Part shown: one piece after another, positions 19,038-27,865 of the stretch | Layout: each line of letters begins with the position of its first letter | Numbering within the stretch: position 1 is the first letter of the stretch | The notes under the pieces: generated by a model | What the model was told of the DNA's origin: nothing | Seen by the model: only the letters and a program-made list of their open reading frames with translations | Database searches by the model: none | Translations under genes and position numbers: made by a program | NCBI GenBank assembly: GCA_964577055.1 | Contig: CAZNWC010000001.1 | Location: forward strand, 186,001-250,000 | DNA length: 64,000 nt | Reading direction: 5' to 3' | Source: PNNG01 sp964577055 | Lineage (GTDB): Bacteria > Bacteroidota > Bacteroidia > UBA7662

Positions 19038-19696
19038 ACATCGGCCGGCTGTGCGCTTTATTGGTGTTGGCAAACTTGCCCGCAAATGCCCAAGTGCCCG
19101 ATGCTGGTGCATGGCTGGGGTATGCCGCACAATACAAGCCGGCTAAAAAGTGGGCAGTAGAGCTTGCGCCTGAGGTACGCCTCAATCAGAACCTTGCCCA
19201 AGTGCACCGCTTGCTTACAGATGTAAGCGTAACCTACAGTCCATTCAAACGACTCGACCTGAGTGCTGCCTACCGCTTCTCTTTGCGCAACCAAACCTAC
19301 TTCTGGGATGTGCGCAATCGCTTTTTCGCAGATGTCAAATACACCCATCGGCTGCATAAAAAGATAGACTTGAGTTACCGGGCGCGATACCAATTCCAGT
19401 TCACCGATCTCGCCTTGGGCAATGCCGACGCCAGAAGTATCGACTTTATCAGACACAAGGCTGCCCTCAAATTCGACCTGCCCAAAAAATTAACTGCCAA
19501 TCTCGGAGCCGAATATTGGCAGCCCTTGTCGCCCTGGATGCAGGCAGTGCAAAACCGCCGCATAAGTGCCTCTTTGGCCTGGGACCAAAACAAGCGCCAC
19601 CGTTGGGAGATTGGTCTTTTTGAAGAGAAGGCTTTGAATACAACACGGCCGGCGACGGCTTACATCTTCGTGTTTTCACACCGACAAAAAATTTAA
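19034..19696 (+). CDS. DUF2490 family outer-membrane-barrel-like protein
   Basis: This 220-residue protein has a signal peptide (about 1-19, ending 'NANAQ' or close to it). Alternating amphipathic beta strands follow, such as 'YKPAKKWAVELAPEVRLNQN' and 'KIDLSYRARYQFQF'. The opening pattern, a length near 220 and C-terminal 'YIFVFSHRQKI' fit DUF2490, whose members look like small outer-membrane barrels. It is the last gene of the CotH-VTC cluster, with a 4-bp overlap to DUF4956. No strong hairpin terminator follows; the next gene is convergent. Confidence 0.75.
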   Translation: MNIGRLCALLVLANLPANAQVPDAGAWLGYAAQYKPAKKWAVELAPEVRLNQNLAQVHRLLTDVSVTYSPFKRLDLSAAYRFSLRNQTYFWDVRNRFFADVKYTHRLHKKIDLSYRARYQFQFTDLALGNADARSIDFIRHKAALKFDLPKKLTANLGAEYWQPLSPWMQAVQNRRISASLAWDQNKRHRWEIGLFEEKALNTTRPATAYIFVFSHRQKI

Positions 19697-19734
19697 CAAA
19701 GAATCGGCAGCATATGTCAATGAAATCCTAAGCA

Positions 19735-20241
19735 TTAATACAATCTGATTCCAAGACCAACACCAAATCCTCCCGTGCCAAATGCAGCCCGAAATACAAT
19801 GGGCTGAGAGGGTGAATCAAACCGCACACCCAGATTTAATATTGGCCAGTACAGTACATCAGCTTCATCACCAGGAAAAACAACAAGTCCTGCTGTTAGC
19901 TCAGGGTGCCAATTTCTGTTGCCCCAATAAAATACTCCTGCGAGGTGCGGCGCTGCCAAATACGTTAGCTCTGTTGGTGCATCCTCTAAGTAACCGCCGA
20001 ATGACAAACCCAAGCGAAGCCCCATATGCACCCGCTCTTTGTGTTTGGTAAATTCTACACCTGCATTGTAATTTCTATACCCGAGCAAAGGCATGACGCT
20101 GGCATAGCCCTGTAATAAAGTACTATTCTTAGTCCAGTCATTCGTGGTTTTCGGCCCTTCATGCGCCACACAGTGTGCATTCAATAACAAACCCCCAAAC
20201 AGAGTTAAAAACACAATCAATCGCACCAAGTTCATCATCAT
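19735..20241 (-). CDS. Hypothetical exported beta-rich protein
   Basis: I do not recognise a family. From the ATG at 20241 the 168-residue product begins with a hydrophobic signal peptide ('VRLIVFLTLFGGLLLNAHC'). It continues with glycine-rich amphipathic strands ending 'GTGGFGVGLGIRLY', suggesting a small outer-membrane barrel. The frame is open to 20286, but that 15-residue extension would precede the signal peptide with charged residues, so I prefer 20241 (20238 and 20235 are also ATG). A TAACTTTA near-match to the -7 box lies just upstream. It converges on the DUF2490 gene. Confidence 0.6.
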   Translation of the reverse strand: MMMNLVRLIVFLTLFGGLLLNAHCVAHEGPKTTNDWTKNSTLLQGYASVMPLLGYRNYNAGVEFTKHKERVHMGLRLGLSFGGYLEDAPTELTYLAAPHLAGVFYWGNRNWHPELTAGLVVFPGDEADVLYWPILNLGVRFDSPSQPIVFRAAFGTGGFGVGLGIRLY

Positions 20242-20497
20242 ATGTAAAGTTAGATGTGTTTTTATACCAAGTCGCATAGGGTTCATCAGTGATGCCGTTC
20301 CCTTTTGCAGGTAGTATATTTTATAAAATGAAATTACTCAATCACATCTTTCCAACAAGCGGAGTATTGAAATATATAACAAATGTGATGAACAAAAAAA
20401 ACAGAAAGTGATTACAAAGTAACTTTTTAGTCCGAGTCGTACACTTAAGCAATTTGGATTAGTCCAACGGGATTTCGCATTATTGAGCATATATCGC

Positions 20498-20505
20498 TAA
20501 ATTTG
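20498..20505 (+). promoter_or_regulatory. TAnnTTTG -7 box almost touching the start codon
   Basis: TAAATTTG fits the Bacteroidota -7 consensus TAnnTTTG. It ends 4 bases before the GTG start at 20510, so transcription would begin at or near the start codon and give a leaderless message. No convincing -33 TTG was seen at normal spacing. Confidence 0.5.
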
Positions 20506-20509
20506 TTTC

Positions 20510-21136
20510 GTGAGTCGATTACCCGAAACTGTTGACACCTACCTCCTGCGCGGCTGTGGTCGTTGCGAATTGTTCGATAGTCCAGCTTGCAAGGTCAACC
20601 GCTGGCGTACCGAGTTGGAGGTGCTACGCGAAATCATGCTTTCAACCGAACTCAAAGAAGAAGTAAAGTGGGGTGTGCCATGCTATACGCTCAATGGCAA
20701 AAACGTGGTGCTTTTTGGTGCTTTGAAAGAAAGCGTTTCCATCAGTTTTATGAACGGTGCTTTGCTCAACGATCCAGCTGGCATTTTGCAAAAAGCGGGT
20801 GAAAACAGCCATGTTGACCGGCTTTTGCGTTTCACGCATATCGACCAAATAGTAGACGCTGCCGAGGCCATTCTCGATTTTGCGCAGCAAGCCATTGCCT
20901 ATACGGCAGCAGGCAAAAAAATAGAAACACCCCGCCCTGCCGCTGAAATTCCCGAAGAACTGCTCGCTGCATTCGCCGAAATGACCGAACTCAAGCAAGC
21001 TTTTTACGCACTTACGCCTGGCCGTCAACGCGGTTATCTGCTGCATTTCAGTTCAGCCAAACAAAGCGCCACCCGTGCCAGCCGCATCGCCAAATGCACC
21101 GATGCCATTTTGCGAGGCAAAGGTTTTATGGAATAA
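20510..21136 (+). CDS. DUF1801 / YdeI (OmdA)-family cytosolic protein
   Basis: This 208-residue protein has an N-terminal DUF1801 (YdhG-like) fold. Its signature reads 'GCGRCELF' followed by 'EEVKWGVPCYTLNGKNVV' (about 48-65). The C-terminal OmdA-type segment contains 'LTPGRQRGYLLHFSSAKQSATRASRIAKC'. Related proteins are iron/stress-associated in some bacteria, but the biochemical role is unknown. The GTG start at 20510 is supported by the family-typical opening 'VDTYLLRGCGRC'. There is no signal peptide or membrane helix. It is transcribed alone and is followed by a convergent small gene. Confidence 0.8.
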   Translation: MSRLPETVDTYLLRGCGRCELFDSPACKVNRWRTELEVLREIMLSTELKEEVKWGVPCYTLNGKNVVLFGALKESVSISFMNGALLNDPAGILQKAGENSHVDRLLRFTHIDQIVDAAEAILDFAQQAIAYTAAGKKIETPRPAAEIPEELLAAFAEMTELKQAFYALTPGRQRGYLLHFSSAKQSATRASRIAKCTDAILRGKGFME

Positions 21137-21144
21137 GAAGCGTG

Positions 21145-21324
21145 TTACACTTTCAATGCCTTCAATGCCTCATATACCAAAAATGCAGGCCAAACAAGCG
21201 CCTTGAGAAATCCTACAAGCCCACCCACAAAGCCGGTTGATTTTCCTATAAAATAAACGGCAGCACCAATAAAGCCCAAGCCGTAAAATGCACCTCCGGA
21301 GGCGCTTTCGTTGTGATTAGCCAT
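21145..21324 (-). CDS. Small conserved membrane protein (59 aa)
   Basis: This short gene reads MANHNESASGGAFYGLGFIG at the start and ends in 'WPAFLVYEALKALKV'. A glycine-rich hydrophobic helix (about 11-28) and a second hydrophobic stretch (about 31-52) suggest a small membrane protein. The pattern 'GAFYGLGFIGAAVYFI...GFLKALVWPAFLVYEAL' matches a family of short hypothetical proteins I have seen in several phyla, without assigned function. The ATG at 21324 and TAA at 21145 give exactly 60 codons. It lies between a convergent OmdA-like gene and the terminator of the giant surface-protein gene. Confidence 0.75.
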   Translation of the reverse strand: MANHNESASGGAFYGLGFIGAAVYFIGKSTGFVGGLVGFLKALVWPAFLVYEALKALKV

Positions 21325-21447
21325 GATGGTTCAATTAGTGTAATGAATGTACACATTGTACCCCAAACAAACAACGCACCCCAACGAGCTACATCCCATC
21401 TCAAAAACTTCAAACCAATCACCGAAAGCAAGACATCCAGCATTGAA

Positions 21448-21483
21448 TAAAAAAAATCCCCGACCAAAGGCCGGGGATTTTTT
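21448..21483 (-). terminator. Intrinsic terminator of the 1532-residue surface-protein gene
   Basis: ATCCCCG and CGGGGAT pair around a GC-rich apex (9 of 10 stem positions paired, AAA loop). On the - strand the hairpin is followed by a run of eight or nine T residues. It lies 20-50 bp after the stop at 21502. Confidence 0.9.
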
Positions 21484-21501
21484 CAATAATACTGCATCAG
21501 A

Positions 21502-24500
21502 TTAGCGCTTAACTACCAATCGACGTGTGGCACTGAGTTCCTGATTGCTCAATCGAACGAAGTACACACCTTCGGGCAGGTTGGCCAATTCAATTTCTGC
21601 TACCCCGTTTGAAACGTTGTGCAACACCTCAACAGCCACGCGCTTGCCAATCATGTTGATTACTTCCAACTGAAGGTCAGCTGGCTGTTGCAAGGCATAT
21701 TGTACATAGGCGCGACCTGTAGCTGGGTTAGGATACAACTTCATGCCTTCGAGCGCATTGTTTTCGCTTACCGATGTCATGATGCCACGGTTTAAGCGGA
21801 TGTTAAATGGTTGTACTGCAAATTTAGCATCCAAGGTTCCTGAACGCAAAGCTTGTACCGACCATTTTAAATCAACGCCTAAGCCTTGGGGCACGCCGGC
21901 CGCATCTAGCAAGGCTGCAATTTGACCAAAAGTAAGGGTCAACACCGTATCAGCCCCTGCATTGTTTGAGGGCAATATGGCAATAGGGCTAGTAAAGTTT
22001 CCGGTGGGCAAATCAAGAACCCAAGTGTAGGCAAAATTGGCAGATCCACCTGTCCAGCGGGCGGCATTCCAACGAATGTCAACTGTTGCAGTCTGAGCAC
22101 CTTGTACCGTCAAAACGGTATTGTTAGCAGGCGTAAGCAATGCAAAATTGGCTATGCTGTCTACACCACCGCCACCGCTTACGATATCGGCTACATAACG
22201 GGGCAGCAATTGGAAACCACCTACGCGTGGCGTAGCCGTGGTGAACTGTCCACCTACACCAATCACATCGAAAGTACCTACAGGTGCAGGCGTACCAAAT
22301 ACGTTCACATCAGCATCGATACGCAAGTCGAAACTATCTACCCCATTGGTTACCCGAACGGTAGCACCCGATCCGGTAGCGCCGGGAGTAGGCCACTGCG
22401 CAGGATTCACCAAGTTGAGGTTATTGATGCGAATCAAACGCGATTCGGTGTTTTCGTTCATCGCCGTAACTACCTGCGGTGCTGGCAAAGTAATGCCCGT
22501 GCTGATGATGGTTACTGAGTCAACGTTGATTTGCGACAAACCATTAAACTGTGCCACAGTGCCCACCACACGGATAGAGTCGCCCTCGTTCACATTGTAA
22601 CCCACGTTGCCCGAATTTCGGAAGACACCAATACCGGCATTGCTTGTGCGGTCGAAAATATGGAATTCCAAACCGGCGGGACGCTTGTTAAAGCCCAATA
22701 CCACACCCGTGGTACGCACCCGCACATTGATTGAGTCGGCAACACCTCCTGTATTATTACCGCGAATCTGACCAATGGTCAAATTGCTCACTGGTGGAGG
22801 TACCGGATTGTCGATGCGTACGCGGCTGCTGCTCAAGGCACCAATGGTCAAACCACCGGTTGCACTCACAATGGTGAAAGTGATGGTATCGGTACGGCCT
22901 ACAGGCACAACTCCAAATGTTTGGAAACTAAAGCCAGCAGATGTAGCGTTAGCTGCCACGTTCAGGGTAATGGTATCGGCTACCGCAGCAGGGTTGGTAT
23001 TGAAGGTACTGCCAATACCATATGTCACACCCTGTGTAGCTGTCCAACGCACTTTCACTTGCGCAGTGTTGTTCACCGGATTGGCAATGTTGATGAACAT
23101 AGGGAAGGAAGTGGTTACGTTAGTCAACAAAGTATCTGTGCGACCGAAGTTCAAGGTAGGTGTAGTAACGGTTACCGGAATGAAAGCTGATGCTTCCATT
23201 GGTACTACTTGGTACCCATCTGTAAAAGGACTGCTGTTGTCATTCTGCGCACCGTAGGCCAACAAATCGAAGAAACCCGTAGGCTGTGGGAACTGTGGTG
23301 TATTGAGCACGCCAATGATGAACATCTGGAAAGTTGAGGTGCCATTCGATACGGTAATGGTTCCGTTTGAACCGGCAGCAGGCCAAGTACCACTGGTGAT
23401 GGTGAGGTTGTTGATGCGGATGTACTCGTTTTCAGTTGTTTCGCCCGGCTGTGTCACCACCTGCGGCGTGCGCAAAGGACGACCCGTAGCAACACGGAAC
23501 ATGGTATCGATGTTGATTTGCGTCAAACCATTGAATTGTTCAACTACACCTTCTGCAACTACTGAATCACCAGCAGCCCAGTTGCTAACACCAAAGGTGG
23601 TGCCTGCACGACGAACGGTAGTTCCGCCAGTGCCATCGATTAAAATCCACTGCACACCGATGGGTTGCGAAGAACTGCGGTAGTGGTTGCGACCATGTAA
23701 CACACCCGTAACGCGCTGACGGGTTCCAATAGAATCGGGTACCCCTGCAGTATTGTTGGTTTTGATCAAGGCAATCGGACGGATAGGCAGTTGCTGTACT
23801 CGTGGAGCACATGTGCCGAAAATAACCGCTGGAGTGGTAACCGGTACAGCCGGAGCAACCAACAAGCGGTTGTAAGTGCTGCCCCCCGCAAAAATACCAC
23901 AAGCGGCAGGTACCGTTTCGTCAAAACCCCAAAGGCTGTCGCGCAAGAATTTATATTGCAAGCTGTCGCCCGCATTCACGGTGATGGTACGCTGATAAAT
24001 GCTGCTGGTGCCTACACGGGTCATGATAGCAGCAGGCGAAGCTGGGTTCCAGCCATTAAACGTACCGGCAATGCGTACACCGCCCGGACGGATAGTGAAG
24101 GTATCCATGTCGACCTGGAAGGTCACTTGGGTTTGTACTTGTACCTGAATTGGAATGATGTCAGCGGCTGCACGCGGGAAAAGCTGGTAACCTGAAGTGA
24201 ACGGAGAACTGTTGTCAAACTGACCTCCTACACCGATCAAGCTAAATACAGGCGTGGTTGGAGCTGCACCACCCAAATTGGTGCCATTCGCAACCACACG
24301 TACGGTAAACGTTAGGCTGGTATCTACAGCACTACGCACTGTTATGTTGGTACCATTGCTGGTAGAGCCGGCCGCAGGCCATGTGCCAGATACAATTTGT
24401 AAGCTGTCGAAACGAATCAGCTGGTTTTCTTGGGCTTCTCCCAAAACGTTAACCGTCATGGGGGCTGGCACCATAGCACCAGTGCCAATACGCACCGCCG

Positions 24501-26100
24501 TGTCAATCACTACCTGCGAAAGGCCGTTGAATTGGCTTACCACCCCTTGCGCCCATACGCTATCGCCCAAAGCCAAAGCCCCAAGCCCAAAATTGCCGCT
24601 GTTACGAAAGATGGTCATGCCACCAGTACCGTCGTTGATGACGTATTGCATGCCAGCAGGACGGATGTTGTGTGAAACGACTGTACCGTAAATGGCCACA
24701 CTGTCGCCAACCGATGTATTCACGCCTAAACTATCAACGGCACGGATGCTGGCTATAGGCACTACTGGATAAGATGGACCACTCACCAATACGTTACAGC
24801 TGCTGAATTGTACAGCTGATAAGGTTGCATTGGCACCAGCTGGTGTGTATTCACGGTTAAAACCGCCAAAGCCATTGGGTACACCGCAGGCTGCAGGCAC
24901 GGTTTCTTCATTCGAAAAACCAGGACCTTTTAAAAACTTGTATTGGTAAGGTGTTCCTTCAATCAATGTATAAGTACGGGCGTAGATGTTGTTGCCCTGC
25001 GGTGTCATGGTATCAGCGGTGGCATTCCAACCATTGAACGAGCCTGCGATGTGTACCGGACCTGCCAAAGTCACACCTGTCATGTCGACTTGGAAAGTAA
25101 CCGAGCGTTGTGGCAAACAGTTGGTGCAAGATGCGTAACATACCAAAGGCAATACGGGGTTGTTGGCCTGAACCACATACGTACGGTTGCCACCGGTAGC
25201 ACAAGCAGCAGGTACTTGTTCGTCTTGGCCCCAAGCATTGCCATTTACATATTTGAATTGGAGGGTATCCCCAATGTTGAAGGTATCGCTGTACGTCCAA
25301 ACGTTGGTATCAACCAATGAACGCGTCATGGGTGTAGTCGAAGGGTTCCATCCTTGAAAATTTCCTGCAATGCGTACCCCATTTACCCCAACGGTTTGGT
25401 ACTGCATGTTCACTTGGAAAGTAACGATGCTGGTGGTTTGGGTACTAATAGGTGATGCAGTTATAGTAATATTGTCCAAACGATTATTACCAGTGGCCGC
25501 TGTAGCCCCAAGAAAAGTGATTCTTAAAACAACATTCGAAGCATTATTGAGGGAGCTTACGCCAGCAAAATTAACAGTACGAAGTCCAAAAGAACCTGAA
25601 CCCGTCAATGTATCATTACGAAAAACCGTGAAATTGGTACCATCCGTACTGTACGAGATTTGGTGCACGTTAAAGCCAGTGCTTGTTCTTTGAGCAGCGT
25701 AACTAAGCACGGGATTTTGAAGATTCGCAAGACTCACCTGAAGATTCAAATGAGCACCATTATTGCCATTATTCAAACCTCCCTGAATACTAAATGAACC
25801 ACCTGCTGAAGTTGCAGTGTCACCCGACCATTGATTGAGGACATTACCTGCGAAAGAAGGCAAATAAACATAGGCCCCATTCGCACCAATGCTATCAACA
25901 AAGTTTGATACGGTTAAACTTCCCGTCCCTAATGTTGCGGGTTGAGGAAAACTAGCGGGTGTAAAGCCAAAACCTCCCCCAGGCAAACTGTTGCTGTTCT
26001 GGTTCCAGTAGGCCACCAGATTTTGCGCCATGATTTGTTGGACATTGCCGAATAAAAGCAATGCCAAGATAAATGGCACAATCGTAAACATTCTTCGCAT
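21502..26100 (-). CDS. Giant modular secreted protein with carbohydrate-binding-like and OB-like repeats and T9SS sorting domain
   Basis: The product has 1532 residues from ATG 26100, which begins the signal peptide (1-26). The open frame upstream to 26226 is discarded because it precedes that signal. Module order: N-terminal jelly-roll (about 27-220); two 'VTFQVxM...VRIAGxFxGWNP' starch/glycogen-binding-like modules; one OB-like module ('GDSVWAQGVVSQFNGLSQV'); a third FQVDM module; a second OB-like module; a Calx-beta-like domain; a third OB-like module; a SusE-like domain ('FALLTPANNTVL'); and the C-terminal T9SS sorting domain ('MKLYPNPATGRA', ends 'LVVKR'). No catalytic domain is apparent. 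A surface adhesin or glycan-binding scaffold is my inference. Confidence 0.85.
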   Translation of the reverse strand: MRRMFTIVPFILALLLFGNVQQIMAQNLVAYWNQNSNSLPGGGFGFTPASFPQPATLGTGSLTVSNFVDSIGANGAYVYLPSFAGNVLNQWSGDTATSAGGSFSIQGGLNNGNNGAHLNLQVSLANLQNPVLSYAAQRTSTGFNVHQISYSTDGTNFTVFRNDTLTGSGSFGLRTVNFAGVSSLNNASNVVLRITFLGATAATGNNRLDNITITASPISTQTTSIVTFQVNMQYQTVGVNGVRIAGNFQGWNPSTTPMTRSLVDTNVWTYSDTFNIGDTLQFKYVNGNAWGQDEQVPAACATGGNRTYVVQANNPVLPLVCYASCTNCLPQRSVTFQVDMTGVTLAGPVHIAGSFNGWNATADTMTPQGNNIYARTYTLIEGTPYQYKFLKGPGFSNEETVPAACGVPNGFGGFNREYTPAGANATLSAVQFSSCNVLVSGPSYPVVPIASIRAVDSLGVNTSVGDSVAIYGTVVSHNIRPAGMQYVINDGTGGMTIFRNSGNFGLGALALGDSVWAQGVVSQFNGLSQVVIDTAVRIGTGAMVPAPMTVNVLGEAQENQLIRFDSLQIVSGTWPAAGSTSNGTNITVRSAVDTSLTFTVRVVANGTNLGGAAPTTPVFSLIGVGGQFDNSSPFTSGYQLFPRAAADIIPIQVQVQTQVTFQVDMDTFTIRPGGVRIAGTFNGWNPASPAAIMTRVGTSSIYQRTITVNAGDSLQYKFLRDSLWGFDETVPAACGIFAGGSTYNRLLVAPAVPVTTPAVIFGTCAPRVQQLPIRPIALIKTNNTAGVPDSIGTRQRVTGVLHGRNHYRSSSQPIGVQWILIDGTGGTTVRRAGTTFGVSNWAAGDSVVAEGVVEQFNGLTQINIDTMFRVATGRPLRTPQVVTQPGETTENEYIRINNLTITSGTWPAAGSNGTITVSNGTSTFQMFIIGVLNTPQFPQPTGFFDLLAYGAQNDNSSPFTDGYQVVPMEASAFIPVTVTTPTLNFGRTDTLLTNVTTSFPMFINIANPVNNTAQVKVRWTATQGVTYGIGSTFNTNPAAVADTITLNVAANATSAGFSFQTFGVVPVGRTDTITFTIVSATGGLTIGALSSSRVRIDNPVPPPVSNLTIGQIRGNNTGGVADSINVRVRTTGVVLGFNKRPAGLEFHIFDRTSNAGIGVFRNSGNVGYNVNEGDSIRVVGTVAQFNGLSQINVDSVTIISTGITLPAPQVVTAMNENTESRLIRINNLNLVNPAQWPTPGATGSGATVRVTNGVDSFDLRIDADVNVFGTPAPVGTFDVIGVGGQFTTATPRVGGFQLLPRYVADIVSGGGGVDSIANFALLTPANNTVLTVQGAQTATVDIRWNAARWTGGSANFAYTWVLDLPTGNFTSPIAILPSNNAGADTVLTLTFGQIAALLDAAGVPQGLGVDLKWSVQALRSGTLDAKFAVQPFNIRLNRGIMTSVSENNALEGMKLYPNPATGRAYVQYALQQPADLQLEVINMIGKRVAVEVLHNVSNGVAEIELANLPEGVYFVRLSNQELSATRRLVVKR

Positions 26101-26122
26101 AATAGTAAAACTTAAAATTTCG

Positions 26123-26155
26123 TTTGCAAAGGTAGTCTTTGCAAAAACGTTGCAA
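26123..26155 (-). promoter_or_regulatory. Promoter with overlapping 9-bp inverted repeat
   Basis: On the - strand TTG (26155-26153), an 18-base spacer and TACCTTTG (26134-26127) make a good Bacteroidota sigma-A promoter about 25 bases before the ATG. A perfect inverted repeat, TTTGCAAAG-N5-CTTTGCAAA (26123-26145), covers the -7 box and would suit a dimeric repressor. Confidence 0.7.
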
Positions 26156-26286
26156 GTTAACCCAATATTAACAGATGCCCAAATCCAGATATACACAGGC
26201 TTTCCACCACCCAACAAGACATACAAGGCTGGTATTATGGCGCTTGAGGTTTTAAAATGGCCAAAGCAATTGTCGAATTTTGAAAT

Positions 26287-27666
26287 ATGAAAGCATGCAT
26301 CCTTTTGTTCTTTATGCTGTTATGTGCCTTTGGTACCACAAGCGCCCAAAACTGGTCATTAACACCTACCATGCCGCAAGGCACCGCCAGTGATTTACAA
26401 TATTGGGACGATCAACTGCTGCTTACCACCTATGGCGGCTTCATTTTCAAAAGCACCAACGAAGGCCAAAGCTGGCAGCCTTTGCCGCTTCCGGGCAATC
26501 CACGGCCCATTTTTGGCTTGTTACGTAGCCGCGACCATTGGTTTGCCAGCTGCGTGGGCGGCTTTTACACATCAACCAACGGAGGTAACAGTTGGCATTG
26601 GGTGAGCATCCCGAGCGCTTATGTCCCTTCGGGTTTTGCCGTGCTAGCCTCTGGCCATTGGGTGGTGACAACCACCGATTTGGTCCAAGGAGGTTCCGAG
26701 GCGTCGGGCATCATGCGCAGTACCAATAACGGACAAAGCTGGCATTCGGTTTCGGCCAACCTTCCAGGCACTTCCATTTTCAAACTGCTCCACAAAGACG
26801 ATGATCAACTCACCTTGGCCCTCAACCAACCCAACAAAACCGCCGCCTTGTTCACCACTTGGATAGGCCCGCTTGGCACCTTTTTGTGGTTCGAAATGCC
26901 CATCCGCCTTTTTCACCAAAGCGACAGCAGTCGGGCCGATTTTAAAGCAACAGAATGGTTCGACCTACAATGGTACGACGATACCACGCTGCTAATATCG
27001 GCCGAAGGAATCGTACAAGAACCAGGAGCTCCCAATGGCGTTTTTGTGCAGTGGATGGGCAAAAGAAGAAATAATCCGTTTGAACCCCACACCAAAGACC
27101 CCTGGGTTGAAACCATGTCTTTCGGACCGCAGTACAGTCAGTGGTGGGACCAACCCGCCCCAGCCAACATCCTCCGTCTCAAAGAAAAGCCACACATCTA
27201 CGGCAGTTTGGAGGGAGGAAATGCCCGTGGAGGGGCTTGGGTACTTTCAGATACCTCCGCAGGTTGGCAAAAGCGCAATAGCCGCATTGCCCCCGGGCCC
27301 AATGGCTGGGAAGTGCTGAAATTTGCTGAAGGTCCGTTGGGACGGGTTTTTGCCATCCACCAGGGATATGCAGGGGTATATTACAACGATTTCAGCCGCC
27401 GGTGGGCCACCAGCGCCTCCTACTTGCGCAGCGAGCCACTGCGCCTTTGGCCCAACCCGGGCAACGGCTTGGTGCAAGTGGAATGGCCTGCGGCAAGCAA
27501 AAACATCCAGGTGCTTAACAACATGGGACAAGTGGTTTGGGAAGCATCGCCAAACAACCAGGCTCCCACAACTTTGGATGTACAGTTTTTACCTACAGGC
27601 ATGTATTTCCTACAAACGGAACACCAAGGCACAATTTTCCAAGTGAAATACCTTAAAACAAACTGA
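26287..27666 (+). CDS. Secreted BNR/Asp-box repeat protein with T9SS sorting domain
   Basis: This 459-residue exported protein has a signal peptide (about 1-20, 'GTTSAQ' cleavage region). At least three Asp-box motifs ('STNEGQSW', 'STNGGNSW', 'STNNGQSW') mark a sortilin/BNR-type beta-propeller (about 25-370). A T9SS sorting domain follows ('RLWPNPGNGLVQVEW', ending 'FQVKYLKTN'). Such propellers occur in cell-surface binding proteins and glycosidases; no sialidase catalytic set is visible. It is divergently arranged with the 1532-residue protein gene. No terminator hairpin was recognised after it. Confidence 0.82.
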   Translation: MKACILLFFMLLCAFGTTSAQNWSLTPTMPQGTASDLQYWDDQLLLTTYGGFIFKSTNEGQSWQPLPLPGNPRPIFGLLRSRDHWFASCVGGFYTSTNGGNSWHWVSIPSAYVPSGFAVLASGHWVVTTTDLVQGGSEASGIMRSTNNGQSWHSVSANLPGTSIFKLLHKDDDQLTLALNQPNKTAALFTTWIGPLGTFLWFEMPIRLFHQSDSSRADFKATEWFDLQWYDDTTLLISAEGIVQEPGAPNGVFVQWMGKRRNNPFEPHTKDPWVETMSFGPQYSQWWDQPAPANILRLKEKPHIYGSLEGGNARGGAWVLSDTSAGWQKRNSRIAPGPNGWEVLKFAEGPLGRVFAIHQGYAGVYYNDFSRRWATSASYLRSEPLRLWPNPGNGLVQVEWPAASKNIQVLNNMGQVVWEASPNNQAPTTLDVQFLPTGMYFLQTEHQGTIFQVKYLKTN

Positions 27667-27850
27667 CAGCATGCATGTCTCATGCCGGGTGAGCTGAACC
27701 AAAGGCACCATCGCACGACCTTCCTTTTCGGGAAAACCTACCCGCCAAACTGGCGCCGGGCGACAACGTGCACGTGCCACTTGGCCCATACAACCCTCAC
27801 CAAGCGCATTATCTCTCTGTTGTGCTTCGCTATTTTTCGGCGGCATTGTG

Positions 27851-27858
27851 TAGCTTTG
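27851..27858 (+). promoter_or_regulatory. Candidate -7 box for the 513-residue lipoprotein gene
   Basis: TAGCTTTG matches TAnnTTTG exactly and ends 7 bases before the ATG at 27866, giving a very short or absent leader. No -33 element at standard spacing was found. Confidence 0.45.
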
Positions 27859-27865
27859 TAGCCCT

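Noticed and set aside
21246..21467. - strand open frame (73 aa) near the terminator
   Set aside because: It overlaps the better-supported 59-residue gene in another frame and begins inside the terminator hairpin region.
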